Source: Adineta steineri
Lineage: Eukaryota > Rotifera > Eurotatoria > Adinetida > Adinetidae
Direction of reading: 5' to 3'
Assembly (NCBI GenBank): GCA_905250115.1
Contig: CAJNOI010000041.1
Location: forward strand, 327,606-391,605
DNA: 64,000 nt
Shown: piece by piece, positions 12,124 through 23,700 of the stretch
How the letters are laid out: each line of letters begins with the position of its first letter
Numbering within the stretch: position 1 is the first letter of the stretch
The notes under the pieces: model-generated
Told to the model about the DNA's origin: nothing
The model's input: the letters and a program-made list of their open reading frames with translations, nothing else
The model's database searches: none
Translations under genes and position numbers: made by a program

Positions 12124-12455
12124 CTAGAAATGAGTGCATATAATCAAAAAATCGCGAGTGCTCAGGCAAAGACTAGCAGTGATAGATATTACATCAACAA
12201 AATTAAAGGAATAAAAAAAAACAGAACAAACATTATAACGACGAATGATTAATCAAATCCAATAAATAGTTCCTTTTTTTCAATGTTTTAATTAATAATT
12301 AAACAAATAAATTTTTAGAATTCACTAATAAAATGATTTCGAAAAATATCTTTTCAAGAAAATTTTCATATTTGTAGCGCTCGTATTTGATTGGTTATTT
12401 TAAACCAATAAAAATATTTTATTTTATTCGTTATAGACATTTCAATGTATTTTTT
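12124..12455. promoter_or_regulatory. Divergent promoter, copy A (UBL4 side intact)
   Basis: This spacer lies between the UBL4 start and a stump of EPG5 exon 1. About 230 bp of it (12190-12420) matches 29875-30110, the region upstream of intact EPG5, with few differences. Both copies keep an inverted CCAAT pair, ATTGGTTATTTTAAACCAAT (12390-12409 here), typical of NF-Y sites in bidirectional promoters. Conservation in both copies supports function; promoter activity is inferred. Confidence 0.6.
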
Positions 12456-12480
12456 ATGGCTGAGTTAGAACGTCCTCGAT
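12456..12480 (+). pseudogene. Stump of EPG5 exon 1
   Basis: ATGGCTGAGTTAGAACGTCC followed by TCG matches the first 24 bases of EPG5 at 30265 apart from one base, then similarity stops. No continuation of EPG5 follows. The preceding 5' leader (GTTATAGACATTTCAATGTA) also matches that of EPG5. It is a leftover of a duplication of the UBL4-EPG5 divergent promoter. Confidence 0.75.
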
Positions 12481-12581
12481 GCTGTTATAACTATATACTG
12501 ATTATCTTGTTAATCTCAAAACTTGATGTTTTATTTATTTTTTTCTGGAAAAATAAGAAAAAAAAATACATGAAGAAAAAA

Positions 12582-15500
12582 TTAGCACATTTCAGAAAGC
12601 ACATCTATAGTTCCATAGCCATAACTAGAGTAAGCTACATCAAGTAAATAGTCATTGTTTATATCACCGACTGCAACAAATGATGGATATGCATGGTAAC
12701 CTACAGGTATAATTGTATTGTTTATGAATGTACCATTACCCACACCATAAAGAATGGAAATATAATTGGAACTAAAACTAGCGACAACAATATCCAATTG
12801 AGTATCATTATTAAAATCACCTAGAGCGAGTGAGTAAGGATCCGATATGTAACCAGTTGAATATGTCATAGGAGATGTAAAATTTCCTTTGCCATCTCCT
12901 AAAAATATGTCAACACTACCACTAGCATAATTGGCAACAGCAATATCCAAATTTGTATCGTTATCGAAATTACCAAGAGCAACTGAATATGGTTTCGAAT
13001 TATTACCCAAAGAAAACGTCGTCTGATTTGTGAATATACCAAAATCTACTCCAAAAAATACACCAATATTTCCACTGCCTGAATTAGCAACGATAACGTC
13101 AGGTAGATTATCATTATTAAGATCACCAACACTAATAGATCGTGGTGATGATTGAATTCCAGTATCATAAGTTGTTATTGGTAGATAACTTTCCAAAGGT
13201 GATCCAAGAAATACGTAAATTCGAAAATAATCGAAAACAACACAATCTAACCGATGATCTCCATTAAAATCAGCGGCAAGAACTTGTTGCGGATTATAAA
13301 ATTGAGTAAGACCATATGTCAAATCGGTAGAAAAACCGCCGTTTCCATAACCAATAAAAACAGTAATAACGTTACTAAAATACAAGATATTTGATGTATT
13401 TCGACAATAATTGTATTAAGTAGTGTTCGTATTTGAAGAATCAAATCTACGACAGTTTTCTCTTAAATAATTCTCAAGCTCTAATAATTTCAGAAGTATG
13501 ATAATGCCAAAGTTCCGATTATTCTACAAGTATAAGGTTTTCTGAATTTCCGAATATTACAAAATACTAATCATATGTCATAAAAAAAGAAACTTAGAAT
13601 TTGTTAAAATTAGCGTACGTCAAATAAAATGAATAAACTTTTCTATTATTTTTTCCACTATATAGTTTCTGGAAAAGGTAGTAATAGTATCGATACTCTA
13701 TCTTGTGCCATTCTTTTTCAAATCTACATCTTAGAAAAACTAACTTTATTCACTTACACATAACTGCAGGCAACTGCAATATCCAATGAACCGTCAGAAT
13801 TTAGATCAGCCACAGTTAGTGATACAGGTTGAGATAAAGAACCAGTACTAAGAACAACTGGATCTGTAAATGTTTCATTGCCACTTCCTAAATAAACCAA
13901 AACAATACCATTGCCTTGATTAAGAACTACAATATCTTGTTGTTTATCATTATTAAAGTCACCAGTAGCCAAAAAATAGGGTGAAGTTCCAGGAAAAGTT
14001 GAATACGTTACTTCATCTGCAAATTCTCCATCACCAGAGCCTAGAAATATACCAATCGTGTTAGTGCCATTATTAGCAACAATAATGTCTAAGTAGCCAT
14101 CATTATTAACATCATCAACAACTACTGACGCTGGTGCAGAGTCTGAATCGCCGTAATATGTATCTCCATCTGTAAATGTTCCATCACTATTATTTATCAA
14201 TATATTGATGTCGTCGTCATCCTGATTAGCAACAACAATATCCAAGTAAGTATCATTATTAAAATCACCAAATGCGACAGACACGGGTGTCGAATCAGTT
14301 GAGTATGTCACCATATCTGCAAATGTACCATTTCCATTACCTAAAAGAATACCAATATTATCTGCATTCCTATTAGCAACAACAAGATCTAAATTAGTGT
14401 CATTGTTGAAATCAGCAACAGCTATAAATGTTGGTTTAGAATCAGGACCAACTGAATAAATTGTTGGACCTATGAATGTTCCATTATTAGATGCAAGAAA
14501 TATACCAATAGTATTATCTAGACTTGCGACAAATACAATATCAGCTAAATTGTCATGATTAAAATCACCGACTGCAAGATATGCTATATTTTGTTGAGTC
14601 GAAGACGAATAAATGGTTAACGGATTTGTTATCGTCATAACACCAATATCATATGCAAGAAATATACCCATACTATTACTACCAAAGTTAGCGACAGCAA
14701 AATCTGATCGATTGTCATGGTTAAAGTCACCGATAGCTATAGCATATGGTTGTGATTTAGTACCGGTAGACAACGTCTCCATATCTCGAAAACTTCCATT
14801 TCCATATCCAAAAAATATACCAATATTGTCATTGCCAGTATTAGCAATTACAATATCTGGTATATTGTCATTATTTAAATTTCCAGAATTTATCATCCAT
14901 GGATGAGAATTAACGTTAGTAGAAATAGTATATTTAGTTGTAAATGTACTGTTTGCATTGCCAAAAAATATATCGAAATTATTACTATCAGAATTAGATA
15001 CTCCTACATCGAGTCTTTTATCTTGATTGAAATCGGCAATAGTCAATGATGATGGAAGCGTAGCATTAGAAGTTGAGTATTCATTCACACTACTCAATGT
15101 ACCAGCATCATATCCAAAAAGAATTCCAATAAAATTTCCATAAAAATTTGAAAAAATGACATCCAGTTGATTATCGTCATTAAGATCACCAACGGCAACA
15201 AAAGTTCGGCTTGGAGTGACTTGAACTGGTTGCTGAATCAAACTAGTAAATGTTCCATTACCGAGGTTTGAAAATATACTTAAATAATTTGTGTTGCTAT
15301 CACCAATGATAACATCCAATGATTTATCATTATTCAAGTCGCCAGCACAGATGACATCAGGTAGAGATTGAAGACCAGTATAATAATTATCCAAACTTGC
15401 GAATGATCCATTTCCAACTGCTATAAAAAATCCTATTCTATCTCTCGACTGTTTGGTAACTATAATATCTAAAAGAGAGTCATTATTCAAATTAGCAGCA

Positions 15501-17548
15501 TAAACAAATGATGGATATGATAGTTCTCCAACTGAATAAGTAATTTGTGTTGCAAATGTTCCAGTGCCATCTCCAAAAAAAATACCAACTGTTTGACCAT
15601 TATAATTAGCGACAACAATATCAAGGTATTTATCATTATTAAAATTACCAATAGCTATCGAATAAGGTGTAGATGAATCACCAGTTGAAAAGGTTGTTTG
15701 AGATCCAAATGATCCATTACAAAATCCCAAAAACACACCGACATTATTACCATTAGAATTGGCAACAACAATATCAAGGCATTTATCATTATTTAAATCA
15801 CTAACAGCCACTGAAATTGGAGAAGACCCAGAACCAGTTGAATAGATTACGGGATATTCAAGTGACCCATTCCCATATCCTAAAAGAACCCCAATGCTAT
15901 TCGATTTTTGATTAGCAACTACAATATCAAGATATGTATCATTGTTAAGATCACCAGCGGCTAGTGCATATGGTGAAGAAGACGGAGTTGTTGACTGGGA
16001 TATGGAAGATGCAAGGGTTCCATTACCAAATCCCAAAAATATATTGACGTTATCAGCCCAATTATTAACGACAACAATATCCAAATGATTATCATTGTTA
16101 AAATCACCAACAATCACAGCCACCGGTGCGGATCCACTAATAAGCCAATAATTAATTTGGGCTTGTAAGTTTATACTTGGATGATTCAAGAGAATACCCA
16201 CACTATCAGAATTATTATTTGCTACAATAATATCTGTTCGATTATCGTGATTAAAATCTCCAATGCTAATACACTGTGGATGAGAACCATAGCCAGTCGA
16301 AAAGGTTCTCATACTATTAAATGAACCATTGCCAATTCCTGTCCATATACCAACAGTGTCAGTACCTGAATTTGCTACTAGAATATCTTCAAATTGATCA
16401 TTATTGAAGTATGTAATTACGACGTGGTGCGGACTAGAACCATTACCAGTGAATAAAGTCATTTGACTCCCGAATGTTCCATTACCATATCCTAAGAAAA
16501 TACCCAGATTATTAAGTCCAGTATTTGCAACAAGAATATCTGATTGATTGTCTTTGTTAATTTCGGCAACAGTGATTGAATATGGTTGAGAACCATATCC
16601 CGTTGACAATAATTGTTGTGTTTCAAAACTACCATTTTCATATCCATAGAATATACCAATATTATTTGTACCAAAGTTAGCAACCACAATATCTTGAATA
16701 TTATCGTTATTCAAATCGGCAACTGCAATTGATCGCGGATCAGAATCATAACCAGTGGAGTAAATTATTGAAGATGTAAAAATCTCATCATTTACTCCAA
16801 GCATTACTGATATACTATCACTTCCGTAGTTGGCTATTACAACATCTGGTATTTTGTCCTGATTAAAATCACCAATAGCAATATAAATTGGTCGAGAATT
16901 ACCAGTTGAGAATGTGATTTGATTTTGAAATGAACCATTTCCGTTACTGAAAAATATCCCTAAGCAATTAGTTCCATAATTAGCGACAGCAATGTCGAGT
17001 AATGTATCATTATTAAAATCATTGACAATAACGAAATAAGGACGAGATGATGCACCTGTAGAATATGTTATTTGATTCCCGAAAGTTCCATCACTATTTC
17101 CGAATCTTAAACCAATATTATCTGAGCCATAATTTGCTACAACCAGATCTAAATGATTATCTCTATTGAAATCACCGATTGCTGTTGATCGCGTGTAAGG
17201 ATTGTATTGAATTTTTTGGTTGAATAATGGTTTATAAGTAGGTATACATACTTGTCCTAAAATATTAACATCAATTTATCAGATGAAATACAAAAATAAA
17301 ATAATAATCTTAGAATACATACCTTGATTTCTTGCTGTAGTTAAATTAACAATTATAATACCAGCAGTCATCGACATGGTGACGAAGAGAAATACACAAA
17401 TACAAGTCAATCGTGAATTTAATAACTTAGAAATTTTGCTTTGTAGTAGAAAATTGCCAATATGCCATTCATAAACTTTTTCATTTAACGAAAGTTGTTG
17501 TTGTTGTTGAGTCGAAGATGAGTTTTCGATTTGTACAATTTCTCTCAT
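12582..17548 (-). CDS. Type II membrane protein with 28 FG-GAP/VCBS repeats
   Basis: Three exons (17548-17323, 17256-13758, 13374-12582) sum to 4518 nt, or 1505 residues. The N-terminus is cytosolic with a poly-Gln run, followed by one membrane helix at about residues 48-68 (CICVFLFVTMSMTAGIIIV) and a short VCIPTYKP stalk. The rest is a tandem array of about 53-residue repeats, each with a calcium-type loop such as GDFNNDTYLDIVVAN and an FGYGNGSF turn; I count 28 loops. FG-GAP repeats fold into integrin-like beta-propellers, so four seven-bladed propellers would fit. It ends directly after the last loop (VLSEMC) without a second helix. Intron 2 (383 nt) falls between repeats 23 and 24. Cell-surface binding is inferred; no enzymatic domain is seen. 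An upstream ATG at 17611 is possible but less likely. Confidence 0.85.
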
Positions 17549-20074
17549 TATAAAAAAAACTAATTTAATCTGAAAGAGAAATAACTCTTTAGAAAAAATA
17601 AATGTGACCAAAAATTACTGAATAAAATTGAGAATCAACAACTAGGAAATATTCTTAATTCTATCAAAATAATTCATTCCTGTTTGTGTATATACATTCA
17701 AATAATGCATGGTATTGACGAGTGGATAAAATTTATTTATTAGAAAAGATTTTCTCGAAGAACTAATCGATTTCAAAAATCTACATACAATAATAACAAA
17801 TTGTAAATATCAATAAAACTCCACTATAACACATATTTGTACTTCTATGTTTAAATGAATCTTTAGAAAACTCAATTATATCAGTTGTTAAATAAGAATG
17901 TCTAATATATGCCGAAAACGAAAGAAAAAAAAATGAAATTATTAACAAAATTATTTCTCCTGAGATACTGTTGATTCTAATCGTTAGATGTTAAAAATAA
18001 ATTGTAGTCAATAATAAATAAACTTGAATCAATATGTAATCTACTAAATCTTAATAAACATAATTCTTAAATTTATCCTACAATTTTTTCAGTCATTTTT
18101 TGTTAGAAAAAAAACACGAGGTATTTATACAGGGAGAAGACAATATTTTCCTCTGATTCACAATGATATGGTGGAGAAGCACTAAGTAGATCGAAAGAAA
18201 CAAAAAAAACATATATATACATATCCGTACGTCTATAACAGATTCCTTATCTATTTCTCGAAACTAAAACAATTTGAGACTATTGATCATCAAATCTTAA
18301 TCTTTGTTTAAAAAAATAAATCTCTACAAATCAAAAATATAAATACAAACCGAAAATATAAAAAAATATTTGTTTTACTGACTATTATCATTCGATTAGA
18401 ATGACGACTAAATAATATTTCGAAAGGTAAAAGAAATGACATTTGGTCCAAATGGTAATTAAAGTCAGTTCATAACGTTGGCAATATGATTTACATTATA
18501 TCCAATCGATCATATTATTTCATATGTCTAATATGCGTGATAAATAGAAAAAATCAAAAGAAAAAATATATGAATGTTATTTAAAAGTATTTACGGTGTG
18601 TTATTCATAAATATTATCATTCATATTTGTTTTTGTTTATATACGCAAAATATCGATAATAGTTATGAAATATTGCATAGATAATAGAGAATGACAGAAT
18701 TGATTTTAGAAAATTATTTTGTACAAAAACAACAAAAAAGTATCAAATTCTTTGACGATGTTTGTTTTTAGTCAAACAATTGAATCGTAATATCAAATAT
18801 ATAGCACTCACCATAGTTTTGCATTTCATTAATAAATCTATATACACTTATTTTCAAGCAGATTCAATAGAAGATTATCTGTCGACATAAAAAATTGAAA
18901 AGATGAATATCTATTTAATTATATAGTTACCATCAAATATATTATGTCAATATATACAGAATTTTCTGAGATAATATTCATCGAATGCAATAATATGAGA
19001 GTGGAAAGAATTCCACTCTCATAAATGAGCAAAAAAACTGATTTCAAAATTAAAAATATATTGTCGACAGTTGATGAAATATATATCAAATGAAAATAAT
19101 AAATTGATTTCATTAACACTCATTATTCATTTATTGATAAAGAGAAATATTTGAATAAATTACACAAAGTATTTTGTTATCTCAAGAAAAGAATCGAATA
19201 TATTTCGATATTATAAGGAGCGAAAAATAATAATCCTTCGCTTGTCACGTTTATTTTTCTGTTCTTGGCTCATTTTATGTGTAGAATAAAATATATCGAT
19301 GGGCGCTTTCTTTCGTCTTGTTACATTAATACATAAATTATGATCAATAAATAATGATATCGATGATAAAACGTGTTTCGTAAATGAATATTATATTTTT
19401 TCTATTCTTTTTTTGGTTGTATTTACAATTTTGTTTTTTAATTAATAAAAATATCGAATAATATATATTTTCTTTTTCGTCATTGATTTCTAAAACAAAG
19501 AACACACAACAATTACATTTTTGTATTTGATAATAAAGAAAAAACAAGAATCAAGATGTAATTCTATCGATTCATTAATTAAAATAAAATTTTGCATTTT
19601 AACTAGTGTTGTTGTAAATGTCTAAATTAGTATAAGTCTTTATATTCAAAATATTTTTTCTTTAGACAATAGTTCTAAAAAGGTAATTCATTTTGTATGA
19701 ATTCTAGAGTTTTAGAATAGGGCCACTGGTGAAGGTTTTTAATGTGCACTACTTACAAAATAAATGTGCTTTTTTTTGTTAGTGATGATATTATCTCTTA
19801 TCTTTGAAGAAAGTTGAAAAAAGTGAATTCTTTTTCTTTTTGCTGTTTTTTTGTACTCACCTGGCTCTATAATTTATATGAAATGATACGGAGGACAAAG
19901 TTCTATTATGTTTCATCAAAATAAAATAAAATAAAAAATGATAATTAATGGCGTCTTAAAAATATTGAGATAAAGAGATCTAATTGTCATATGAATAACG
20001 ATATTCGTTTGTTTATTTAACCATTTATTAGTCAGCTTTTCAACTACCTACAATTATCAACATATATACGTATC
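17549..20074. other. Intergenic, no gene seen
   Basis: About 2.5 kb of AT-rich DNA without a credible open frame on either strand. It includes a perfect 12-bp hairpin at 18995-19022 and otherwise only simple AT-rich runs. It probably contains the promoters of the FG-GAP gene (minus) and of the ADP-ribosyltransferase gene (plus). Confidence 0.55.
18995..19022. repeat. Perfect 12-bp hairpin
   Basis: ATGAGAGTGGAA, loop AGAA, then the exact complement TTCCACTCTCAT. It is isolated in AT-rich spacer. It does not match the histone 3' stem-loop consensus. Role unknown. Confidence 0.8.
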
Positions 20075-21111
20075 ATGGGCTCGAAACCTTCAAAATCGAG
20101 CGTAAAATCGTCTTATGAAGTAATAACGTCATATATTCGTCAACCACCACAACGTATGGCTACAAACTATCTTCTCGTTTGGATAGATGCCAGTATCGAC
20201 GAAGGAAAAAAGGATTGTCAAGATACACTCATCCAATTGAAGAATGTGATCAATGATGTCAAGTTATGCACTGAATCGAATCAATGCATCCAAGTACTCA
20301 ACGAGTCTGACAAGGAACGAGCCTTTGTTATAGCATCAGACTCATTAGGTCAAGATTTAGTTTCTGAAATTCATAATATGTCACAACTAGATACCATTTA
20401 CATCTTTTGTGATAACAAATCCAGGCATGAGGAATGGACTCAAAACTGGACAAAAATTAAAGGTGTTCATACAAATATGAAACAAATATGTCAAGCATTA
20501 AAATTGGCTGTTAAGCAGTGTGACCAGGACACAATCGCCGTAAGTTTTCTTACGATAAGCGAATTGGCTTCAACTGAGGATTTAAGTCAGTTGGAGCCAA
20601 ATTTTATTTACACACAGATATGCAAGGAAATTCTCCTTGATATCAAATATGGTTATAAAGCAATCCAGAACTTCGCAACTTGTTGTCGCGAAGTCTTTAC
20701 TGGCAATTCAATTGAACTAATAGTTATTAATGAATTCGAACGTGATTATCATCCACAAAAAGCAATATGGTGGTATACACGTGAGTGTTTTATCTACAAA
20801 ATGCTTAATCAAGCGCTTCGAATTATGGATGCAGATATAATCATTAATATGGGTTTTTTTCTACATGATGTACATCAACAAATTCAACAGTTGTACGAAC
20901 AGCAGGTCAGTCGTTATGGAGGAAAGCCTTTTATAGTTTATCGAGGACAAGGTCTTATGAAATCAGACTTTGAAAAACTTCAGAAAACAAAAGGTGGACT
21001 TATATCATTTAACAACTTCTTGTCCACTAGTACAGATACAGAAATGTCCTTCCGTTATGCTCGAGATGCTTCAACAAAATCAGATATGGTCGGCATTCTG
21101 TTTATAATGTC
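20075..21111 (+). CDS. Bdelloid-type protein with N-terminal unknown domain and arginine ADP-ribosyltransferase (ART) domain, cut by gap
   Basis: The open frame of about 346 residues runs without intron into the scaffold gap. It starts MGSKPSKSS, fitting the N-myristoylation pattern (Gly2, Ser6), so a membrane-anchored form is likely. Residues about 25-150 form an alpha/beta domain (NYLLVWIDASIDEG, ERAFVIASDSLG, LDTIYIFCDNK) that I recall as common before ART, TPR or similar domains in bdelloid proteins; its function is unknown. From about residue 195 an ART fold begins. The R of the R-S-E triad is in IVYRGQGL and the S motif is FLSTSTD; the Glu motif should fall in or beyond the gap. ART enzymes move ADP-ribose from NAD+ to arginine. 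Lack of introns contrasts with most neighbours and could mean acquisition or retroposition. Confidence 0.8.
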
Positions 21112-21211
21112 NNNNNNNNNNNNNNNNNNNNNNNNNNNNNNNNNNNNNNNNNNNNNNNNNNNNNNNNNNNNNNNNNNNNNNNNNNNNNNNNNNNNNNNNN
21201 NNNNNNNNNNN
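21112..21211. other. Scaffold gap of 100 N
   Basis: Exactly 100 unknown bases, the conventional placeholder for a gap of unknown size. It truncates the ART gene on its left and the GPCR on its right, so real sequence is missing here. Confidence 0.98.
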
Positions 21212-21266
21212 AAAAATGAGATTTTTTTTATTGAAAATAAAAATTTGAAAGTTAATTTTTCTTTAC

Positions 21267-21708
21267 CTAAAATATGAAAATAATGTAAATTAGCTGTACA
21301 TACAATAAATATAAGTATACATGTTGATTGAATTACACGTGACTTTGCATCACGACGTGCAAATAAATTTTTTATCATAAAATATCGATCAAAACTAACA
21401 ATAACTAATATCCATGATGCTAAATGTGATAATGTCGAAGAAAAAAACATAAGTGATCGACATATCCATAATGATGCATTACGTAAATCAGCATTATATA
21501 TATTTCGATATAAATAACGTGTTGATCTCGTATAAATAAAAAGTATATCAATAACAGCAAGTACACATAAATATTGACAAATTGATTGATGACGAAAACG
21601 TTTACGTAAAAGAATTATTAAACATAAAATATTTCCAACTGTACCAAATATCATTAAACATGGATAAAAAATTCGAACAAAACTAAGACGAACAAGCTCA
21701 TGCCACAT
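21267..21708 (-). CDS. Class A GPCR, first exon (TM1-TM4), rest lost in gap
   Basis: The exon starts at ATG 21708 and ends at a TTTTAG/GTAAAG donor at 21267. TM1 is FYPCLMIFGTVGNILCLIIL with the class A GN motif; TM2 contains LAVIDILFIY (usual D kept); the ECL1-TM3 Cys is in WICRSL; TM3 ends in FDRYFMI (intact DRY); and TM4 is CILIFIVCTANL. It resembles invertebrate peptide receptors of the FMRFamide or orphan type; the ligand is unknown. The remaining helices should lie beyond the intron, toward or inside the gap. Confidence 0.8.
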
Positions 21709-21959
21709 ATTTTAATCAATATCTAAACTAAGAATAAAAATAACGAAAAGAATATGTGTGAAGAATAATTTTATTTTTCTCTACTATTTCGCATTTCTAC
21801 TAATGTTATTAATAAAAAATGTCATGTATATTCTAAAAGAAAAATATTTTGTCTATCTATTAATCATGCATTCAACTGTGAATGTAAAGAAATATTGTGA
21901 TTATTAGCACCTCTGTTGAAGTGCATGTTAAAATAAATGAAAAAAATGTTCTTCTTACA

Positions 21960-22586
21960 CTAGTCGGCGATCTTATTTCTCGTCTTTCCAGATTCTTGAT
22001 TTTGTTCATAATTAGACAAGTTTCTTATGTCACTCCTTTTATGGAAGATTCTTACCTGGAAAATCAAATCTGAACATTCCTGTGATATTCTTGTAGACAG
22101 AAGCTTGTCTGACGAGCCAAGAAATATCTCAACAGGCAAGATTCTCGTGTTTTGTATTCTTGCCTAGTTCTTTTTTCTCAAGATTCTTTCCTGATTTGTT
22201 TTTTTTCCTTGCATCTAACATGTTTATTTAAAAACTAATAAATAATAAAAATAATAAAAGAAAAGTATTAAAACCATTTTATTTATATTAAAAACTCATA
22301 CCTGTTACTGAAGTTCATCGTCTCCATATTGGTTGCTCAAATCGCCATCCAAAAACTAAAATCAGCTACATATTGATATAGTGATATGATTCAGTATATG
22401 TATCTTTTCTTCTTAAATATTCTGACTTACCTACTATGGAAATGTAACTCAAGTGTTGTTGAATCTAAAAATGAATACATCAGGTATAATTGTTGGTATA
22501 TATATAGATACATGCCCACAAAGATATCACGTGATGTTGATCTTGAAGATCAGATAAGAATCTGGAAAGGCAAGATAGTCGACTAG
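21960..22586. mobile_element. Candidate non-autonomous DNA transposon with imperfect terminal inverted repeats
   Basis: The left end CTAGTCGGCGATCTT (21960-21974) and the complement of the right end CTAGTCGACTATCTT (22572-22586) match at 12 of 15 positions. After a 7-base offset both continue with CTTTCCAGATTCTT. The total is 627 bp without a transposase frame. Because CTAG is palindromic, the target duplication could be CTAG, CTA or TA, so the superfamily is not assigned. Variants of AAGATTCTTxCCTG recur inside, suggesting subterminal repeats. Confidence 0.6.
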
Positions 22587-23398
22587 TCATTGAATGTATC
22601 TATTTTCTTAGCATCCTCTGTAAAATGAAATTATTTCATATTTTGCCTGCTGATACTACCTGCAATAGATCACAGGGGTGTGGATGGGTTGGTTGCAGGT
22701 GCAACTCAATAAAGATAGTCACATCCACAAGGGCTGGACCAAATCTCCAAAAAAACAGAAATTGTTCCGTTTACAGCAGAAATTCTACTACAACAACTAG
22801 AATTCTAGTTAACTTTCAAGAACAGCAAATTTCTATCCAGCAGAAATGTATAAAACTCAAGTAAAAGTGCTTCTTCGATTCCTCCCTTGGTAAGGAGAAG
22901 TGAGAAAGACTCGAAATTATATCAATTTTAAATTCTTTCTCATTTCAAGGAGATAGCCCAGCAGAAATGGGAAATAACAAGAGTAAAACTCTTCATCCAA
23001 AGAGAAAAGCCATCTTTCTGCGAATTAGAATAGACGTAAAATACCAAATGGTTATTTATATATATATGCTTCTTTTTATCATTCTTTTATTCCCTTTCTC
23101 GTATTGAAACATTTCTCTTTAAGAGAAAAACTATTTTTCGTTAAGTTGGAATATACGTGCAGTCTCAAATAATACACTATGCGTATTTGTTTATATCTAT
23201 GTTCTCTATTCTTTCGCGTCATTTCGCCTTGGTGTTTCACTTTTTGAAGTTTAAGCATTTCACTATAAAGTGGAACAATTTTCCCATCGACTGGTTCAAT
23301 AGTTCATTATGGTATATTTATTGCAAATAGAATAAGAAATATTATAAAACTTAAGATTAAAACAAAAATGATATTGTTTATTTTGAATTGCATTCGAA
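22587..23398. other. Intergenic with repeat-like fragments
   Basis: It holds a G-rich fragment (GGGGTGTGGATGGG at 22675, with CACATCCACAAGG at 22720 as a loose inverted partner), three spaced copies of CAGCAGAAAT (22775, 22838 and 22950 regions) and a 16-bp perfect palindrome at 22795-22810. No gene is recognised. It looks like decayed repeat material. Confidence 0.45.
22795..22810. repeat. 16-bp perfect palindrome
   Basis: AACTAGAATTCTAGTT reads identically on both strands. It sits among decayed repeats; significance unknown. Confidence 0.85.
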
Positions 23399-23700
23399 TT
23401 AACAAGGTCTTTCACAACCTAAAATACAATTGAAATTCTCATTAGAATGTTGATATTAATAATGAAAGTGAGAAAAAATTACTTACAACAACCAAAACAT
23501 GCAGCTAACCAACATGGTGTCCATAAACCTCCTGATAGAAACCATAAAAAAAAATGACAACCATGTTGAACATCTTTCTTCTCCTGATGAATAACAATAA
23601 CTGAAGGATTATTCGATGTATATGGTTGTATAATGATAGGTTGACATTGAATATTGTTTGGTGGAGCTGATTGTATAACAGTATGATACGTTGTTGGCAT
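23399..23700 (-). CDS. Small Cys-rich membrane-associated protein, unknown
   Basis: Two exons: 23700 to about 23475 and 23418-23399, joined at TGTT/GTAAGT and TTTTAG/GTTGTG, giving about 80 residues. The N-terminal half is Pro/Asn/Gln-rich (MPTTYHTVIQSAPPNN), followed by a short charged QEKKDVQHG and a hydrophobic, Cys/Trp-rich tail (FFLWFLSGGLWTPCWLAAC) ending FGCCCERPC. The GGLWTPCWL segment resembles the short membrane cores of several small eukaryotic stress or endosomal membrane proteins, but I cannot name a family. The upstream in-frame Met at 23871 would add a leader with no clear features; the 23700 start is preferred. Confidence 0.55.

Noticed and set aside
14613-14906. Plus-strand open frame of 97 codons within the FG-GAP gene
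   Set aside because: It is the antisense shadow of the FG-GAP repeats and shows no family features.
13374-17256. Tandem repeat array that could look like a satellite or CRISPR
   Set aside because: The periodicity is that of protein repeats of about 53 codons with divergent DNA; there are no identical repeats or unique spacers.
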